Positions 1-9,377 of a stretch of 64,000 nt of DNA are shown here, one piece after another. The position numbers and the translations under genes were made by a program. The notes under the pieces are model-generated. The model was not told the origin of the DNA, did not search any database, and saw only the letters and a list, made by a program, of their open reading frames with translations. Source of the stretch: Thiohalocapsa sp963704155 (GTDB lineage Bacteria > Pseudomonadota > Gammaproteobacteria > Chromatiales > Chromatiaceae); the NCBI GenBank assembly GCA_963704155.1, contig CAVPHF010000043.1, forward strand, positions 248,001 through 312,000. Reading direction: 5' to 3'. Position 1 is the first letter of the stretch, and each line of letters opens with the position of its first letter.

Positions 1-508
1 CCATATCGGCGCCGGCCAGGTCCTGGTCGGCATGCAGAATCACTTCGAAGCCATGACCGTGCATCCGCCCGCATTGGTGTCCGGCGGGCACGTTCGGCAG
101 TCGGTGCGCGGCCTCGAAGCGGAAGCGGTGCCACAGGTGCGCATGATCAGCGCCGTCGAGATCGACGCCCGTGTCCGCGGTGCTGCGGATGCCGACACTG
201 TCGATGTCCGGCACGCGCTCCGCCAGCCGATCCCGCACCCAGCGCGCCAGGTTCTCGTCGGTCGGCACCGGCAGGTGCGCGTTCAGGTCGGTATAGTCGA
301 GCGGCGCAATCGACGCCGCCAGCGCCTCGCGCAGCGTATCGGCCTCACCGCCGTCGAACGCCGCCCAGCCGGCCGGCAGCTCAGCGCGCACGCGCGCACG
401 GTAGCTATGCCCGTGCAGACGCCGCGAGCGATGGCCGTTCGGAAGGATCGGCACCCGCAGCGCTGCCTCGAAGGGCGCGGCGGCAATATGGAACAGACGC
501 TCGGCCAT
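1..508 (-). CDS. 6-pyruvoyl-tetrahydropterin synthase / QueD-like protein, two-domain, C-terminus outside window
   Basis: The reading frame from the ATG at 508 stays open to the left edge (169 codons seen). It holds two successive PTPS/QueD-type domains. Domain 1 (about residues 5-118) keeps the HGHSY metal motif and a PTDEN motif, but has FEAALR where the first zinc histidine should be and no cysteine before HGH. Domain 2 (from about residue 126) has the proper FEAAHRLP start, a Cys and MHGHGF. The family converts dihydroneopterin triphosphate to pterins, for example in queuosine synthesis. Domain 1 therefore looks catalytically degenerate and domain 2 looks intact, though it is cut by the window edge. 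The family assignment is firm; the exact reaction is not. Confidence 0.85.
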   Translation of the reverse strand, partial: MAERLFHIAAAPFEAALRVPILPNGHRSRRLHGHSYRARVRAELPAGWAAFDGGEADTLREALAASIAPLDYTDLNAHLPVPTDENLARWVRDRLAERVPDIDSVGIRSTADTGVDLDGADHAHLWHRFRFEAAHRLPNVPAGHQCGRMHGHGFEVILHADQDLAGADM

Positions 509-553
509 GGTCGTGATGTCAGCTATCGCTTCGCGGCCAATCAATCGGACAGA

Positions 554-1108
554 TCAATCGTGCTCGACAAGTTCGCGCAGCAGTCGAAACAGCTTGCGGG
601 GCGCGTCGGGCTTACCGCGCGCGTCGTCGCGCTGCGCGGCGCGAATCAGTTGCCGCAGCTGTTGACGGTCGCTGCGCGGATGGGCATCGAGGAATTCGGT
701 CAGCGCCTCGTCGCCCTCCTCGATCAGACGCGTGCGCCAGCGCTCCAGCGCGTGATGACGTGACGCCGCCTGGAGCGCATGCTGTTCGCGCGCGGCCAAC
801 AGCACTTGCAAGGGCTCTGTGTTTTCACGCGCCAAGCAGTTGGCGATACGCTTGTAGTGCCGGCGCAGCGCGCGCTGATCCTTGATCCGCGTCGTCTCAT
901 CGAGCGCCACCCAGGTGGCCTCTCCGAGCCCAAGACCCTCGACATCGGTCCTCGGCAGCCGGGTCAGCTGCTCCGCCAGCGTCTGCAGCGCATGCAGCTC
1001 ACGCTTGACCTGGCTCTTGCTGGGTCCTCGATCCAGTTCATCATCGACCTGTGCCGATAGATCTCGCTCGCCATCGCTCATGTGCGGATCTCGCTCGCCG
1101 TCGCTCAT
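554..1108 (-). CDS. darP: ribosome-associated protein DarP (YjgA, DUF615)
   Basis: A 184-residue protein of the YjgA/DarP family, which binds 50S precursors and assists late ribosome assembly. Helical, highly charged features typical of the family are visible: the PSKSQVKRELHALQ start, the RIKDQRALRRHYKRIA core and the C-terminal APRKLFRLLREL. ATG 1108 is chosen because GGAGG lies about 9 nt upstream and it overlaps the stop of the glycosylase gene (ATGA). Residues 1-7 are repeated at 10-16 (MSDGERD), from a 27-nt tandem duplication that also duplicates the start codon (second ATG at 1081). Confidence 0.9.
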   Translation of the reverse strand: MSDGERDPHMSDGERDLSAQVDDELDRGPSKSQVKRELHALQTLAEQLTRLPRTDVEGLGLGEATWVALDETTRIKDQRALRRHYKRIANCLARENTEPLQVLLAAREQHALQAASRHHALERWRTRLIEEGDEALTEFLDAHPRSDRQQLRQLIRAAQRDDARGKPDAPRKLFRLLRELVEHD

Positions 1109-1773
1109 GGTCGCATGCCTCCGCGCTCTGATTGATCGCCGACAATCGCCTGCCAGGCGGGATGCGCGCCGATCAGCTCGAGCGCCCGTGGCAACAGCGA
1201 CAGACCCGGCTCGGTCTTGAACCAGGTCGAGGCGCCGGACGGGTGCGGCAGTGGAATCAGATCCGCGCCTCGTCCAGGGCCGCTCGTCAAGGACCAGCGG
1301 CGGCCGATGACGGCATCGAGCCGCCTCACCGGAACGAATTGCGCAATGGCGAGCTTGCCGACCGGGATGATCAGGCGCGGTCGAACCAAGATCACCTCCT
1401 GCTGCCACCAGCGCGCGCAGGCCGCCACCTCTGTGTGGCCAGGCGCGCGGTCACCGCCACCGGCCTGTTTACCCGGAAAGCATCGGCATACGGCACTCAT
1501 ATAGACCCGCTGTCGAAACCCTTGTTCAGCCAGGCCGATACCGCCGAACCAACCGAACAACGTCTTTCCAGCAGTCCAGCAAAACGGCCTGCCCTGCTCG
1601 ATCTCCCTGGTGCCCGGCGCCTGGCCGAGCAGCAGCACCGGGGACAGCACCGCCTCACCGTGCACCGGCGGGCCCGTCATGCGCGGACAGTCCCGACAGC
1701 GCTGCAGCTCGGCGTGGTGCGCGCTCAGTGCGCCGAGGCGCTGCGCCCGATCGCCGACATCGGCACAGGTCAA
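1105..1773 (-). CDS. uracil-DNA glycosylase family protein (family 4-like, Fe-S type)
   Basis: A 222-residue protein with the UDG-fold motifs GQAPGTREIEQGRPF (active-site loop 1) and HPSGAS (C-terminal DNA-intercalating motif). Cysteines in CRDCP and in the CRCFPG and CARWW segments fit the iron-sulfur cluster of family 4/5-like glycosylases. It removes uracil from DNA in base-excision repair. It begins with a TTG codon 12 nt after the pqiC stop and its stop overlaps darP, so pqiC, this gene and darP are probably co-transcribed. The exact subfamily is not certain, as the loop-1 motif differs from classical GEAPG. Confidence 0.8.
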   Translation of the reverse strand: MTCADVGDRAQRLGALSAHHAELQRCRDCPRMTGPPVHGEAVLSPVLLLGQAPGTREIEQGRPFCWTAGKTLFGWFGGIGLAEQGFRQRVYMSAVCRCFPGKQAGGGDRAPGHTEVAACARWWQQEVILVRPRLIIPVGKLAIAQFVPVRRLDAVIGRRWSLTSGPGRGADLIPLPHPSGASTWFKTEPGLSLLPRALELIGAHPAWQAIVGDQSERGGMRP

Positions 1774-1784
1774 CGGCCGACTCT

Positions 1785-2486
1785 CTACAGCGGCGACACG
1801 GTCGCGGCCGGCGGCAGCGGCTTAGGCAAGGAGCGCAGGACACCGGCGACATCACGGCTGAACTCGCCAAGGCAGCGGCTCATGGCCGCGACCATCGCCT
1901 CGGACTGCTCGGCAGCGTTCTCCGCATCCGCATCCGAGCCCGAGGTCGCCGGGGCAGTGCCGGCGCCCGCCTCGGCAGCGAGGACGATCGGACAACGGTA
2001 GACATCCTCGCGGGCGGTGAGCGTTTGCTCCAGATAGCTGTCCATCACCGCCCAGCGCACCTTGAGCACGGAATGATCGTCGGGCATGCCGCCGAAGCTA
2101 ATCACCTCCGCGGTGATGCGAAAGTCGATGGGCATGCGCGATTCGGACGGCAGCACTAAGACCCGACTGGTGCCGAGCAGGTGAGTCAGGTTCTCACCCC
2201 AGACACGCAGGAAGTCGTCCTGTACCGTCCCACCCCAGCGGTGGAACTCATCGACCTCTAACCGATTGTAGCCGGCGCGGCTGACTATTTGCGGCCTGTC
2301 CAAGAACTCGGGAAAGATGACCGGCCCAATACCGACCGACATGCCCCCGCCCGCGATGTCGCTGCCGCGAACGCCGGCCTCCGGGAGCGGTGTCAACACA
2401 TAGAAGGTAGACGACGGTGTGCCGGCACAGCCGGACAGCAACGGCACCAAGGCGCAGATAACGAGCAGCGATCGAATGAGCTTCAA
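1785..2486 (-). CDS. pqiC: PqiC-type ABC transport auxiliary lipoprotein
   Basis: A 233-residue lipoprotein: charged N-terminus, hydrophobic segment and lipobox LLSGC with the acylated Cys at about residue 20, followed by the DUF330/ABC-auxiliary pattern (STFYVLTPLP near the start, GIGPVIFPEFLDRPQIV in the middle). PqiC is the outer-membrane partner of the PqiA/PqiB intermembrane lipid-transport system. Its ATG overlaps the stop of pqiB (ATGA), so translation is likely coupled. An alternative name is YmbA. The C-terminal extension is richer in Ala and acidic residues than usual. Confidence 0.88.
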   Translation of the reverse strand: MKLIRSLLVICALVPLLSGCAGTPSSTFYVLTPLPEAGVRGSDIAGGGMSVGIGPVIFPEFLDRPQIVSRAGYNRLEVDEFHRWGGTVQDDFLRVWGENLTHLLGTSRVLVLPSESRMPIDFRITAEVISFGGMPDDHSVLKVRWAVMDSYLEQTLTAREDVYRCPIVLAAEAGAGTAPATSGSDADAENAAEQSEAMVAAMSRCLGEFSRDVAGVLRSLPKPLPPAATVSPL

Positions 2487-4222
2487 CGGCCTCCCCCTTT
2501 GCCCTGAATCAGGGCTTCCGGATGTCGTTCCAGATAATCGGCAAGCGTGCGAATCGAGCGCGCCGCGGCGCTCAGTTCGCGCATTGTACGCACGGTCTCG
2601 ACGTTCAGGGGTGCATCCGGGCCGATTAGCGCGTTGGCGTTCTTCAAGGCCTGCTGCGCCTCACGCAAACCGCCGGTCAACTCAGGTGCAATCTCGTCGT
2701 CGAGCTTGGCGCTCAGACTGCGCAACTGGCGCAGGGTCAGCTCCAACTCGGTCAGCGAATTCTTCAGCTCAGCAGAGTCGACAAGGTCGCGCGCACCGGC
2801 CAAGGTTGCGCTCAGATCGTCGCCGATCTTCTCGATCGGAAACCCGTCGACCTTGGCCAGGATGCGGCTGACCTGCGTCGTGATGGCTTCCAGCGGGGTC
2901 GGCAAGGTCGGCAAGACACGATAGTCGCCGCTTCGGGTCAGGCGCGCCGGCGGCGCCTCGTCGTGGAAATCCAGCTCGACATAGAGCTGACCCGTCAGCA
3001 GGCTACCGGTCTTGAGCTGCGCACGCATGCCTGCCACCACCAGCTTATCCAAGATATCGGGATCTTCTGCCAGGATGCGCGCTCGTCCTTGATTCTCGGG
3101 GTAGCCGATCCGTTCCGGCTCGACTTCGATCAGCACCGGAATGAAAAAATCTAGCTTCTCCGGGTCGAACTTGAGCTGAACGTCCAGTACCTGTCCGATC
3201 TTGATGCCCCGCAGCAACACCGGGGCGCCAGTGTTCAGCCCGCGAACCGACCCACTGAACAACAGCAGATAACGTTCTTTGTCGAGGTACACCCGCTCAT
3301 GCGCCTCGGCGCGGTTGCGATATAGCGGGAAGAACTCATCCGCATTGGCCCGCGCGCCGTCCGAGTCGAGCGTGTCCGGATTGTCGAAAGAGACCCCCCC
3401 GAGCACGACCGATAGCAGCGACTCGGTATCGACACTGATACCGTCCGCACCGAGTTTCACATCGATGCCGCTGGCATTCCAGAAACGCGTCGTGGTCAGT
3501 ACGTTCTGATCATGCGGCTGAGCGACGAAGACATCGATGGTCACCGTCCGACCGTCCTTGTCGAGTTCGAACTCGACGACCTGACCAACACGAATATCCC
3601 GGTAGTAGACCGGGGAGCCGAGATTCAACGAGCCCAGCGTCGGCGAGCGCAGACGAAAACGGGTGCCGGGTTCGTCGGTGGTGATGACCGGGGGCTCAGG
3701 CAGGCCCACGAAGTGGCGCCGCTGCTTAGTGCCGCCGACCGGATCGATGGCGATGAAGGCGCCGGACAGCAGGGTCTCCAGCCCGGACACACGGCTTGCC
3801 GTGACGCGCGGACGCGCCACCCAGAAACGGGTCTTGTCTGTCAGAAACTTCTCCGACCCATGCGCCAGCTCAGCGGTGACGATGACCTTGGACAGATCAT
3901 CGCTGACATCGATGGCCGTGACATCACCGATGTCGACGTCCTTGAACTTGACCTTGGTCTTGCCGGCCGTCAGCCCGGCAGCGGTCTTGAACTCGACGGT
4001 GATGATCGGCCCCCGCTCCGACAGGGTCTTGTACGCAAGCCAGCCGCCGACCAGCAGCGCCAAGACCGGCAGCAACCAAACCAGTGAAATGCGATCGCGT
4101 TTGACGACCTGGGCCTCGGGAAAATCCAGGGCCTCCGTCGGACCTGGGTCCCGATCTGGCGCATCCGATTCAGGCAGCGCTGGGTTCATGTCGGGCTCCG
4201 GCGGCTTGGGGGGTTCCGGCAT
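2483..4222 (-). CDS. pqiB: intermembrane transport protein PqiB (MCE family)
   Basis: About 579 residues: a proline-rich cytoplasmic N-terminus, one transmembrane helix (LVWLLPVLALLVGGWLAY), then three MCE repeats (the first begins ITVEFKTAAGLTAGKTKVKF, the second near FRLRSPTLGSLNLGSPVYYR, the third near YLLLFSGSVRGLNTGAPVLL) and a C-terminal coiled coil. PqiB forms a periplasmic syringe-like tube for lipid movement between membranes. ATG 4222 is preferred over the upstream ATG 4240 because GGAG lies 7 nt ahead of it; the start lies inside the end of pqiA. The gene is the middle member of pqiABC. Confidence 0.9.
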   Translation of the reverse strand: MPEPPKPPEPDMNPALPESDAPDRDPGPTEALDFPEAQVVKRDRISLVWLLPVLALLVGGWLAYKTLSERGPIITVEFKTAAGLTAGKTKVKFKDVDIGDVTAIDVSDDLSKVIVTAELAHGSEKFLTDKTRFWVARPRVTASRVSGLETLLSGAFIAIDPVGGTKQRRHFVGLPEPPVITTDEPGTRFRLRSPTLGSLNLGSPVYYRDIRVGQVVEFELDKDGRTVTIDVFVAQPHDQNVLTTTRFWNASGIDVKLGADGISVDTESLLSVVLGGVSFDNPDTLDSDGARANADEFFPLYRNRAEAHERVYLDKERYLLLFSGSVRGLNTGAPVLLRGIKIGQVLDVQLKFDPEKLDFFIPVLIEVEPERIGYPENQGRARILAEDPDILDKLVVAGMRAQLKTGSLLTGQLYVELDFHDEAPPARLTRSGDYRVLPTLPTPLEAITTQVSRILAKVDGFPIEKIGDDLSATLAGARDLVDSAELKNSLTELELTLRQLRSLSAKLDDEIAPELTGGLREAQQALKNANALIGPDAPLNVETVRTMRELSAAARSIRTLADYLERHPEALIQGKGGGR

Positions 4223-5465
4223 GGTCCTGCTCCATTGCATCCCAGATCAGCCTGGGATCGAACGACATGGCGGCGAACATGGTGATGATGACCACCGCGC
4301 AAAAGAACACCGCGCCGGCCTGCGCCTCGATACTGGCCAGATTGCCGAGCCGGACCAAGGCGACCAGGATGGTAACCACGTAGACGTCCACCATGGACCA
4401 ACGCCCGATAGCCTCGGTGATTCGGTAGAGCCTGGTGCGGTCGCGCGGGCGCCAGTGCGACCGCCGCTGCACCGAAATAAGCAAGAAAAGCAGGATCAGC
4501 AGCTTCAGCATCGGCACGAAGATACTGGCGATGAACACGATCGCCGCCAGCGGCCACATGCCATGGTGCAGCAGGAACACCACACCGCTGAAGATGGTGT
4601 CCGCCTGGGTCTTGCCCAACGAGGTCACCGCCATGACCGGAAACAGATTGGCAGGCACGTAGAAGACGCAAGCGGCAATCACCAGCGCCCAGGTGCGCTG
4701 CAAGCTCTGCGGCTTGCGTCGATGCAGCACATCGGTGCAGCGCGGACAGCGCAAGCGGCCCTTTTGATCACGCGGCGCGACCTGTTCGGGCACCGCCAGT
4801 TCGCACACGTCGCAGCCCAGCACCCGTTCACCTGGACGCGGCAAGCGACGCAGGCTCGGTGGCAACGGAACCCGTTCCCACACGACGTCCGGGTCCAGCG
4901 CGGCCTGCGCCGCCGCCAGCACGAAGATCAGCAGCACGAAGGCGAACAGCGAGGTGCCGGGAACGATGGTCGCCATGTCCGTCAGCTTCACGACCGACAC
5001 CAGGATGCCGATCATGAACACATCCATCATGCCCCAGGGAGCCAGGGTCTTGAACCAACGAAACAGGGTCGGGAACCCGGGCGACAGGCGTCCGCCCAGC
5101 TTCAGCGGCAGCAATACGATGAGCAGCAGCAGCAGTTGCAGCCCCGGCGCCAGGATGCTCGTAAAGAGCACGACCGCCGCCACCTCCGCCTTGCCCTGCT
5201 CGGTCAGCTGCTTGACGCCGGTGAACAGCGTCGTCTGCGTCACCTGCCCCTGCATATCGAAGGACAGAAACGGATAACTGTTGGCGAGAACGAACAGCAC
5301 CAGCCCAGCCAGCGTCAGCGCCAGCGTGCGGTTGATGCTGTCCGGCCGATGCTTGTGCAGCAGGTGCCCACAGCGCACGCAATGCGCCGAACCGCCCTCC
5401 GGCAACGGCGGGTTGCGCTGGAGCAGATCGCATTCGTGGCACAGCGTCAACGCGTCGTGGGACAT
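4170..5465 (-). CDS. pqiA: paraquat-inducible protein A (PqiA)
   Basis: A 431-residue inner-membrane protein with two homologous halves, each starting with a zinc-ribbon (CHEC...CVRCG near residue 9 and CDVC...CPRC near residue 220) followed by about four hydrophobic helices. PqiA works with the MCE protein PqiB and the lipoprotein PqiC encoded just downstream. It is the first gene of the minus-strand operon and the pqiB start lies inside its 3' end. In relatives the operon responds to redox stress; I see no regulator site here that I can name. Confidence 0.92.
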   Translation of the reverse strand: MSHDALTLCHECDLLQRNPPLPEGGSAHCVRCGHLLHKHRPDSINRTLALTLAGLVLFVLANSYPFLSFDMQGQVTQTTLFTGVKQLTEQGKAEVAAVVLFTSILAPGLQLLLLLIVLLPLKLGGRLSPGFPTLFRWFKTLAPWGMMDVFMIGILVSVVKLTDMATIVPGTSLFAFVLLIFVLAAAQAALDPDVVWERVPLPPSLRRLPRPGERVLGCDVCELAVPEQVAPRDQKGRLRCPRCTDVLHRRKPQSLQRTWALVIAACVFYVPANLFPVMAVTSLGKTQADTIFSGVVFLLHHGMWPLAAIVFIASIFVPMLKLLILLFLLISVQRRSHWRPRDRTRLYRITEAIGRWSMVDVYVVTILVALVRLGNLASIEAQAGAVFFCAVVIITMFAAMSFDPRLIWDAMEQDHAGTPQAAGARHEPSAA

Positions 5466-5693
5466 GGCCGCGCGAGTATACCTGCAACGGCCGCTTCACT
5501 TCGGCGTGCCGCCGCGGCCAACCGTCAATTCGACTCTCACTGATGTCGGGGCCCAAACCAAGTGACCCAGGGATTGGAGAGGATCGGTCCTGAAAACATA
5601 CCAGGCTTGCCATCGCGTGAATGGGACCGCCCCCCGTGCCCATGCGCGAACGGTTTAAGGACGGGGCGTAGCGATCGCACCTGCTTCCGACGC

Positions 5694-6243
5694 CTATTCC
5701 GCCAGCAACGCTTCAACGGCGTGGTCGATGCGAAGCGCCTGCGGTTCGCTGGCATGGGTCTCGCCGAGGACTCGATCGCGGTTTCGTCCCCGCTTATCGA
5801 TCAGGTCGAACGTTTGCCACCCGCTGTCGCCGAGCCCGTTCCAGTCGGCGAAATCATTGTGGATCATCACCGGGGGCTCCAGAGCAAACTCCGCGGGCTT
5901 TGCGCGCACGGCGGCGAGAACGCGCTCGCGTTCGAACTCTGGCGTGTGGATGCCGATTACTGGAGTCCTTCGGCGTGCAAGCGGGCTTCGAGTTGCCGCA
6001 ACTAAGGGAAGGAGCGATAGCAGTTCCAGCACTCGAACGTCCCGACGTCGAGCAGAAGTACCTTTACTCGCAGGTCCCGTATGCGGAGGGGTGGACTGTT
6101 GATCTAGGCATCCGGGGCAGTCTGCGTGAACTCCGGCGCGGGTCTGGGTTCGACAGCACCGCTGGCCCCCGGCTCGTCTCGCATGCCAAAACGGCAGCGA
6201 AACTCAGCGCGAGCAAAGCGGCCGGCAACGTGTTCCTTGACAT
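5694..6243 (-). pseudogene. thioredoxin-like (redoxin, DipZ/TlpA-type) lipoprotein, degraded
   Basis: Reading from ATG 6243, one frame gives a lipoprotein signal (MSRNTLPAALLALSF, lipobox VLAC). A second frame continues with INSPPLRIRDLR, VLLLDVGTFECWNCYRSFP and LRQLEARLHAEGLQ. A third frame (6032-5694) gives VIGIHTPEFERERV, PVMIHNDFADWNGLGDSGW and a normal C-terminus. Together this is a complete redoxin with a CWNC active site, of the family that reduces periplasmic disulfides. It is broken by at least two frameshifts and by TAG codons at the places where relatives have Trp (before INSPPL and after CYRSFP). The two in-place nonsense changes argue for real decay rather than read error. Confidence 0.75.
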
Positions 6244-6430
6244 GGCCTTGGCTCCACGGTCACAAAGTTAGGCGATTTCTGTCGAATCCCACACCAGCTG
6301 ACTTGTCTTGACGCCCGCCTTCTTTGTCGCACCAGCAGTCACGTAGCCCGGCCATGCTCCTGCCGGAGCTTCTTGAAAGCGAACCCCAATCCGGCCTCAT
6401 CTGGTAGACGATATTCCGCCAATCGCCTTA

Positions 6431-7138
6431 TTACGGAGCGGGACCGCACTTCTCGGCCTGCCGAAGCTTCACCTCCGCTCGGATTCGCTTTCCCAGCTCG
6501 GAATCGGCAAGCGCCCGCCAGCGCTGCAACCGCAGACCCAATAGCCACCAAAGGGCGCCCGCAAAGATCAGGACCGCGACGTCAACCGAGAAGAAGACGA
6601 TCTCGCGTTCCCCGTGGGACCGCAGGCGCCCCTGCAAACGGTCGTAGACGGCGTTGGAGTGGGCATCCGCCCGCGCGCAGAGCAGGCGTGTGCCTTCCGT
6701 GTATTCTGGCGAGTGCAGCAGTCTCAGGGCCGCATCCGTGCGATCCTCCCGGGCCGCATCCATCGCCGCGACCTCGATCGCGCCGAGCTCCCGGGAGAGG
6801 TCGGCAAGTGCCGCCAGACTGGCCCTGTCCGGGGCCTGCTCCGGGGACCCGACACCCGCGTCGAGCTCAGCCTCCAGCCGCCGCTTCGCATCGCTATACG
6901 CGCGACGTCGATCCTCGCCATCCCCGAACAGGACGACGTGATGCGCCGCCTGGGTCAGCTCCCACCTCAGCTTGCGAACCCTGGCGATCGTCTCCGTCTG
7001 GCGCACGAACTCGGTCCCGACCTGACCGAAGAAACGGTGCGACTCGTAGATGTGCCAGCCGAGAAAGGCAATGAGCAACGCCGCGACCGCGCTCGCGAGC
7101 AGGAGCCAGCGCAGGAAAGGAATGTGCCGCTGTTGCAT
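6431..7138 (-). CDS. truncated membrane sensor (N-terminal part of a histidine kinase)
   Basis: About 235 residues with the layout of a sensor kinase input module: TM1 (FLRWLLLASAVAALLIAFLG), a helical periplasmic four-helix-bundle-like domain of about 150 residues, TM2 (VFFSVDVAVLIFAGALWWLL) and a cytoplasmic linker ending KLRQAEKCG. In kinases this linker leads directly into the HisKA box; here a stop follows and no kinase, receiver or methyl-accepting domain is present. It is probably a truncated gene, or less likely a lone sensor. The in-frame upstream ATG at 7234 would add 32 residues; 7138 is preferred because TM1 then starts near residue 8. Neither start has a good Shine-Dalgarno. Confidence 0.5.
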   Translation of the reverse strand: MQQRHIPFLRWLLLASAVAALLIAFLGWHIYESHRFFGQVGTEFVRQTETIARVRKLRWELTQAAHHVVLFGDGEDRRRAYSDAKRRLEAELDAGVGSPEQAPDRASLAALADLSRELGAIEVAAMDAAREDRTDAALRLLHSPEYTEGTRLLCARADAHSNAVYDRLQGRLRSHGEREIVFFSVDVAVLIFAGALWWLLGLRLQRWRALADSELGKRIRAEVKLRQAEKCGPAP

Positions 7139-7360
7139 TGACGATAAACCATGCGCGGGCACGGCCGCGGCTTCTTGCTGCCGGCCCTTCGTCGGCTCTC
7201 GGTGCAGCACCCCATTGGGCAAGGCATTGGCCATTGTTATACCGGATCACCGGTTGCTTTCGGGCGTTGACATGACGTAGCCGATCACCGCCCGACGCGC
7301 GGGTTAGGGGGTCGGCGAGCAAGCTGGCGCCTGGGGCGCCAGCTTGTCGCCGCACCTTAG

Positions 7361-9153
7361 TCAGTCAGCTCCAGACACCTCGGTTAGGTAGACTCCGGCC
7401 ATGCCGTCCTCCTCGGTGCCGCCTTTGACCGCCATCTTCGCGCTCACCGCCAGCCAGACGCCGCGCAGGCCCTCGCGCTCCAGGCCGACCTCGACGACGG
7501 TCGAACCCACCGGGGCCTCGGGGTCCAGCAGCTGGCCGTCGGTGCGGTTATCGACCACGGTGACGGGCGCCAGTCCGGGCCCCTCGCTCAGATAGACGCC
7601 GACCCGGTTGCCGGTCACGGCCTTGAAGGCGGTGGAGGTCCCGGACACCGCGACAAACGCAGAAGACCGCCAGCGCGCCGGTTCCCCGTCGTCCTCGCCG
7701 CCCTCGTGACCCCCGCCGATGCCGGGCACCATGCCGGAGAAATTCCAGAACACGAAGTCCTCGAAATCCCTCGGCGCCTTGGCGACTGCACGGGTACACC
7801 CATCGATGTCGTGGAGGAAGATGCCCTGCCTTACCGGCGCCTTGGCCGAGCAGCCCTGCGGCTCCGGGCATTGCGTCAGGCAAAAGGCGATGCGGTCTCG
7901 GTTGCCCTCGGCGGGGCAATGTAGGCGGATCGTCCGCATTGCGCCCCAGGCGCCCCAGAAGGCCACGTAGCGGCCGTCGAAGGCGACGCCCTCGCCGAGC
8001 CTGTTGAACCGGGCATTGCTGTTCTTCTCGCCGGGGACCTGGTCGCCAATCTAACGAGAGGGATGAGATCAGGAGTCCTCCTCAAGTCCTCGCCAGGTAG
8101 ATGCCGCCGAGGGTCGGGTTCTCCTCGTTGTCAAAGCCGGCGAACACGACCAGACCGTTGGCAGCGCTAGGCGGTGAGGTCGAGCCGAACACCTGCTGGT
8201 GTCGGGAAGTCAGGGTTTCGACGCTGTTGGCGATCAGGACGACGGGACATCCCGCCGGCTGGCGCCAGCTCAGTCGCCGTCTTCGAGGACGATGGGGTCA
8301 GGGGCCAAGTCGCGGTAGAACACGCCGGTCTTGCCGTCGCCGCCCACCGTGAAGTTGCCCTTGAACACGATGGTGTTGCGCGCCGTCGTGCCGTTATCGC
8401 CGGAGCACCGGGGAAGACATCGAACATCGTTAGGGGTTCCAGGCCGGGGACCGCAAAGAACTCGAACGCCGGCACGACGCCGAGCTTGCTCGCGCCCGTG
8501 ATCAGGCTCATTGAAGGGGTTGGTGTAGATGCCGGTGGTGCCCGCACGGGTATCGCTATCAACGTCGAGCAGATACTCCCACACCGGCTGATGGTTTCCG
8601 CGAGTCGCGATGGTGTCCGACCACATGTCGATCCGAGGGAAGGACGGCGTCTCGATGAAGGTGCTGACCAAGGTTGTTGGGCTGCGGGACCTCCATCTTG
8701 CGGTCGAGGATCCGCACGATGGGTTTGTCGGAGTCCGACATGTCGCGGGTGTAGATGCCGTGGATCGGCTGGTGGCCATGCTCGCCGTCGCTGCCCCCAC
8801 CGTCGTCATGGCCGCCATTTCCGTCATCGGCAGCGCTCGCCGTGGCGCCGGCTTCACCCTCGCCGCCATGGCCGCCGGTGTCGCCTTGTCCCCCGCGGCT
8901 GCGGGCCCGGATGACCACCAGCCCGTCAACGTTCACGGAGGGCTGGTTGTAGCTGTTGAAGTGGCGGCATATCGGCGGAGCCGACGGATTGGCTGGATCG
9001 CAGGTATCGGTCGGCATGAAATCGTTGTTGTTCACCACTGTCGCCCAGTCGAACCGGGTAGGGCGCCGGCGGCGCGGCGTACGTGGCCGCACCGGCCGCC
9101 AGGCCGATGGTGCCCAGCGCCAAGAATAGGGTTTTCAATCGATAGGAACTCAT
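7361..9153 (-). pseudogene. secreted repeat protein (DUF7453 / NxxGxxAF-type), frameshifted
   Basis: From ATG 9153 (GAGGAG about 9 nt upstream) the protein has a signal peptide (LKTLFLALGTIGLAAGAATY) and then, across several frames, one continuous product. Recognisable pieces are RFDWATVVNNNDF, NGLVVFAGFDNEENPTLGGIY, RLGEGVAFDGRYVAFWGAWG and GVYLTEVSGAD at the end. The recurring 'VVFAGFDNE..GGIYL' and 'VAFWGAWG' pattern matches secreted beta-propeller-like repeat proteins of unknown function. At least five single-base shifts split the gene (near 9055, 8675, 8515, 8400 and 8270-8060); most are +1. No clear nonsense substitution is seen, so read error is possible. The Gly/His/Asp-rich segment around 8760-8900 is unusual. 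Confidence 0.55.
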
Positions 9154-9377
9154 CGCTGTTACTCCTCTAGGTCCAATCGGAAGGCGGAAGGGGTTCTTTT
9201 TGGGTTGGGGCTTGGGGACGGATGCCTCGTCGACCATGAGGATTGTGTCCGGTGGGAGAGCACCCACGACGGAGACCCCGGGCCGAAGTGAGGGGCCGCC
9301 TGGTGAAAGTTCGGCCCGGGCCCCTTAGGGTCCAGGCCGAAGCCTGGCTTCGTTTACCGCACCAATGCGATTTGCGA

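Noticed and set aside
3663..5543. A 626-codon plus-strand open frame
   Set aside because: It is antisense to pqiB and pqiA, both of which have clear family motifs; the His/Gln/Arg-rich product is typical of GC-rich antisense frames.
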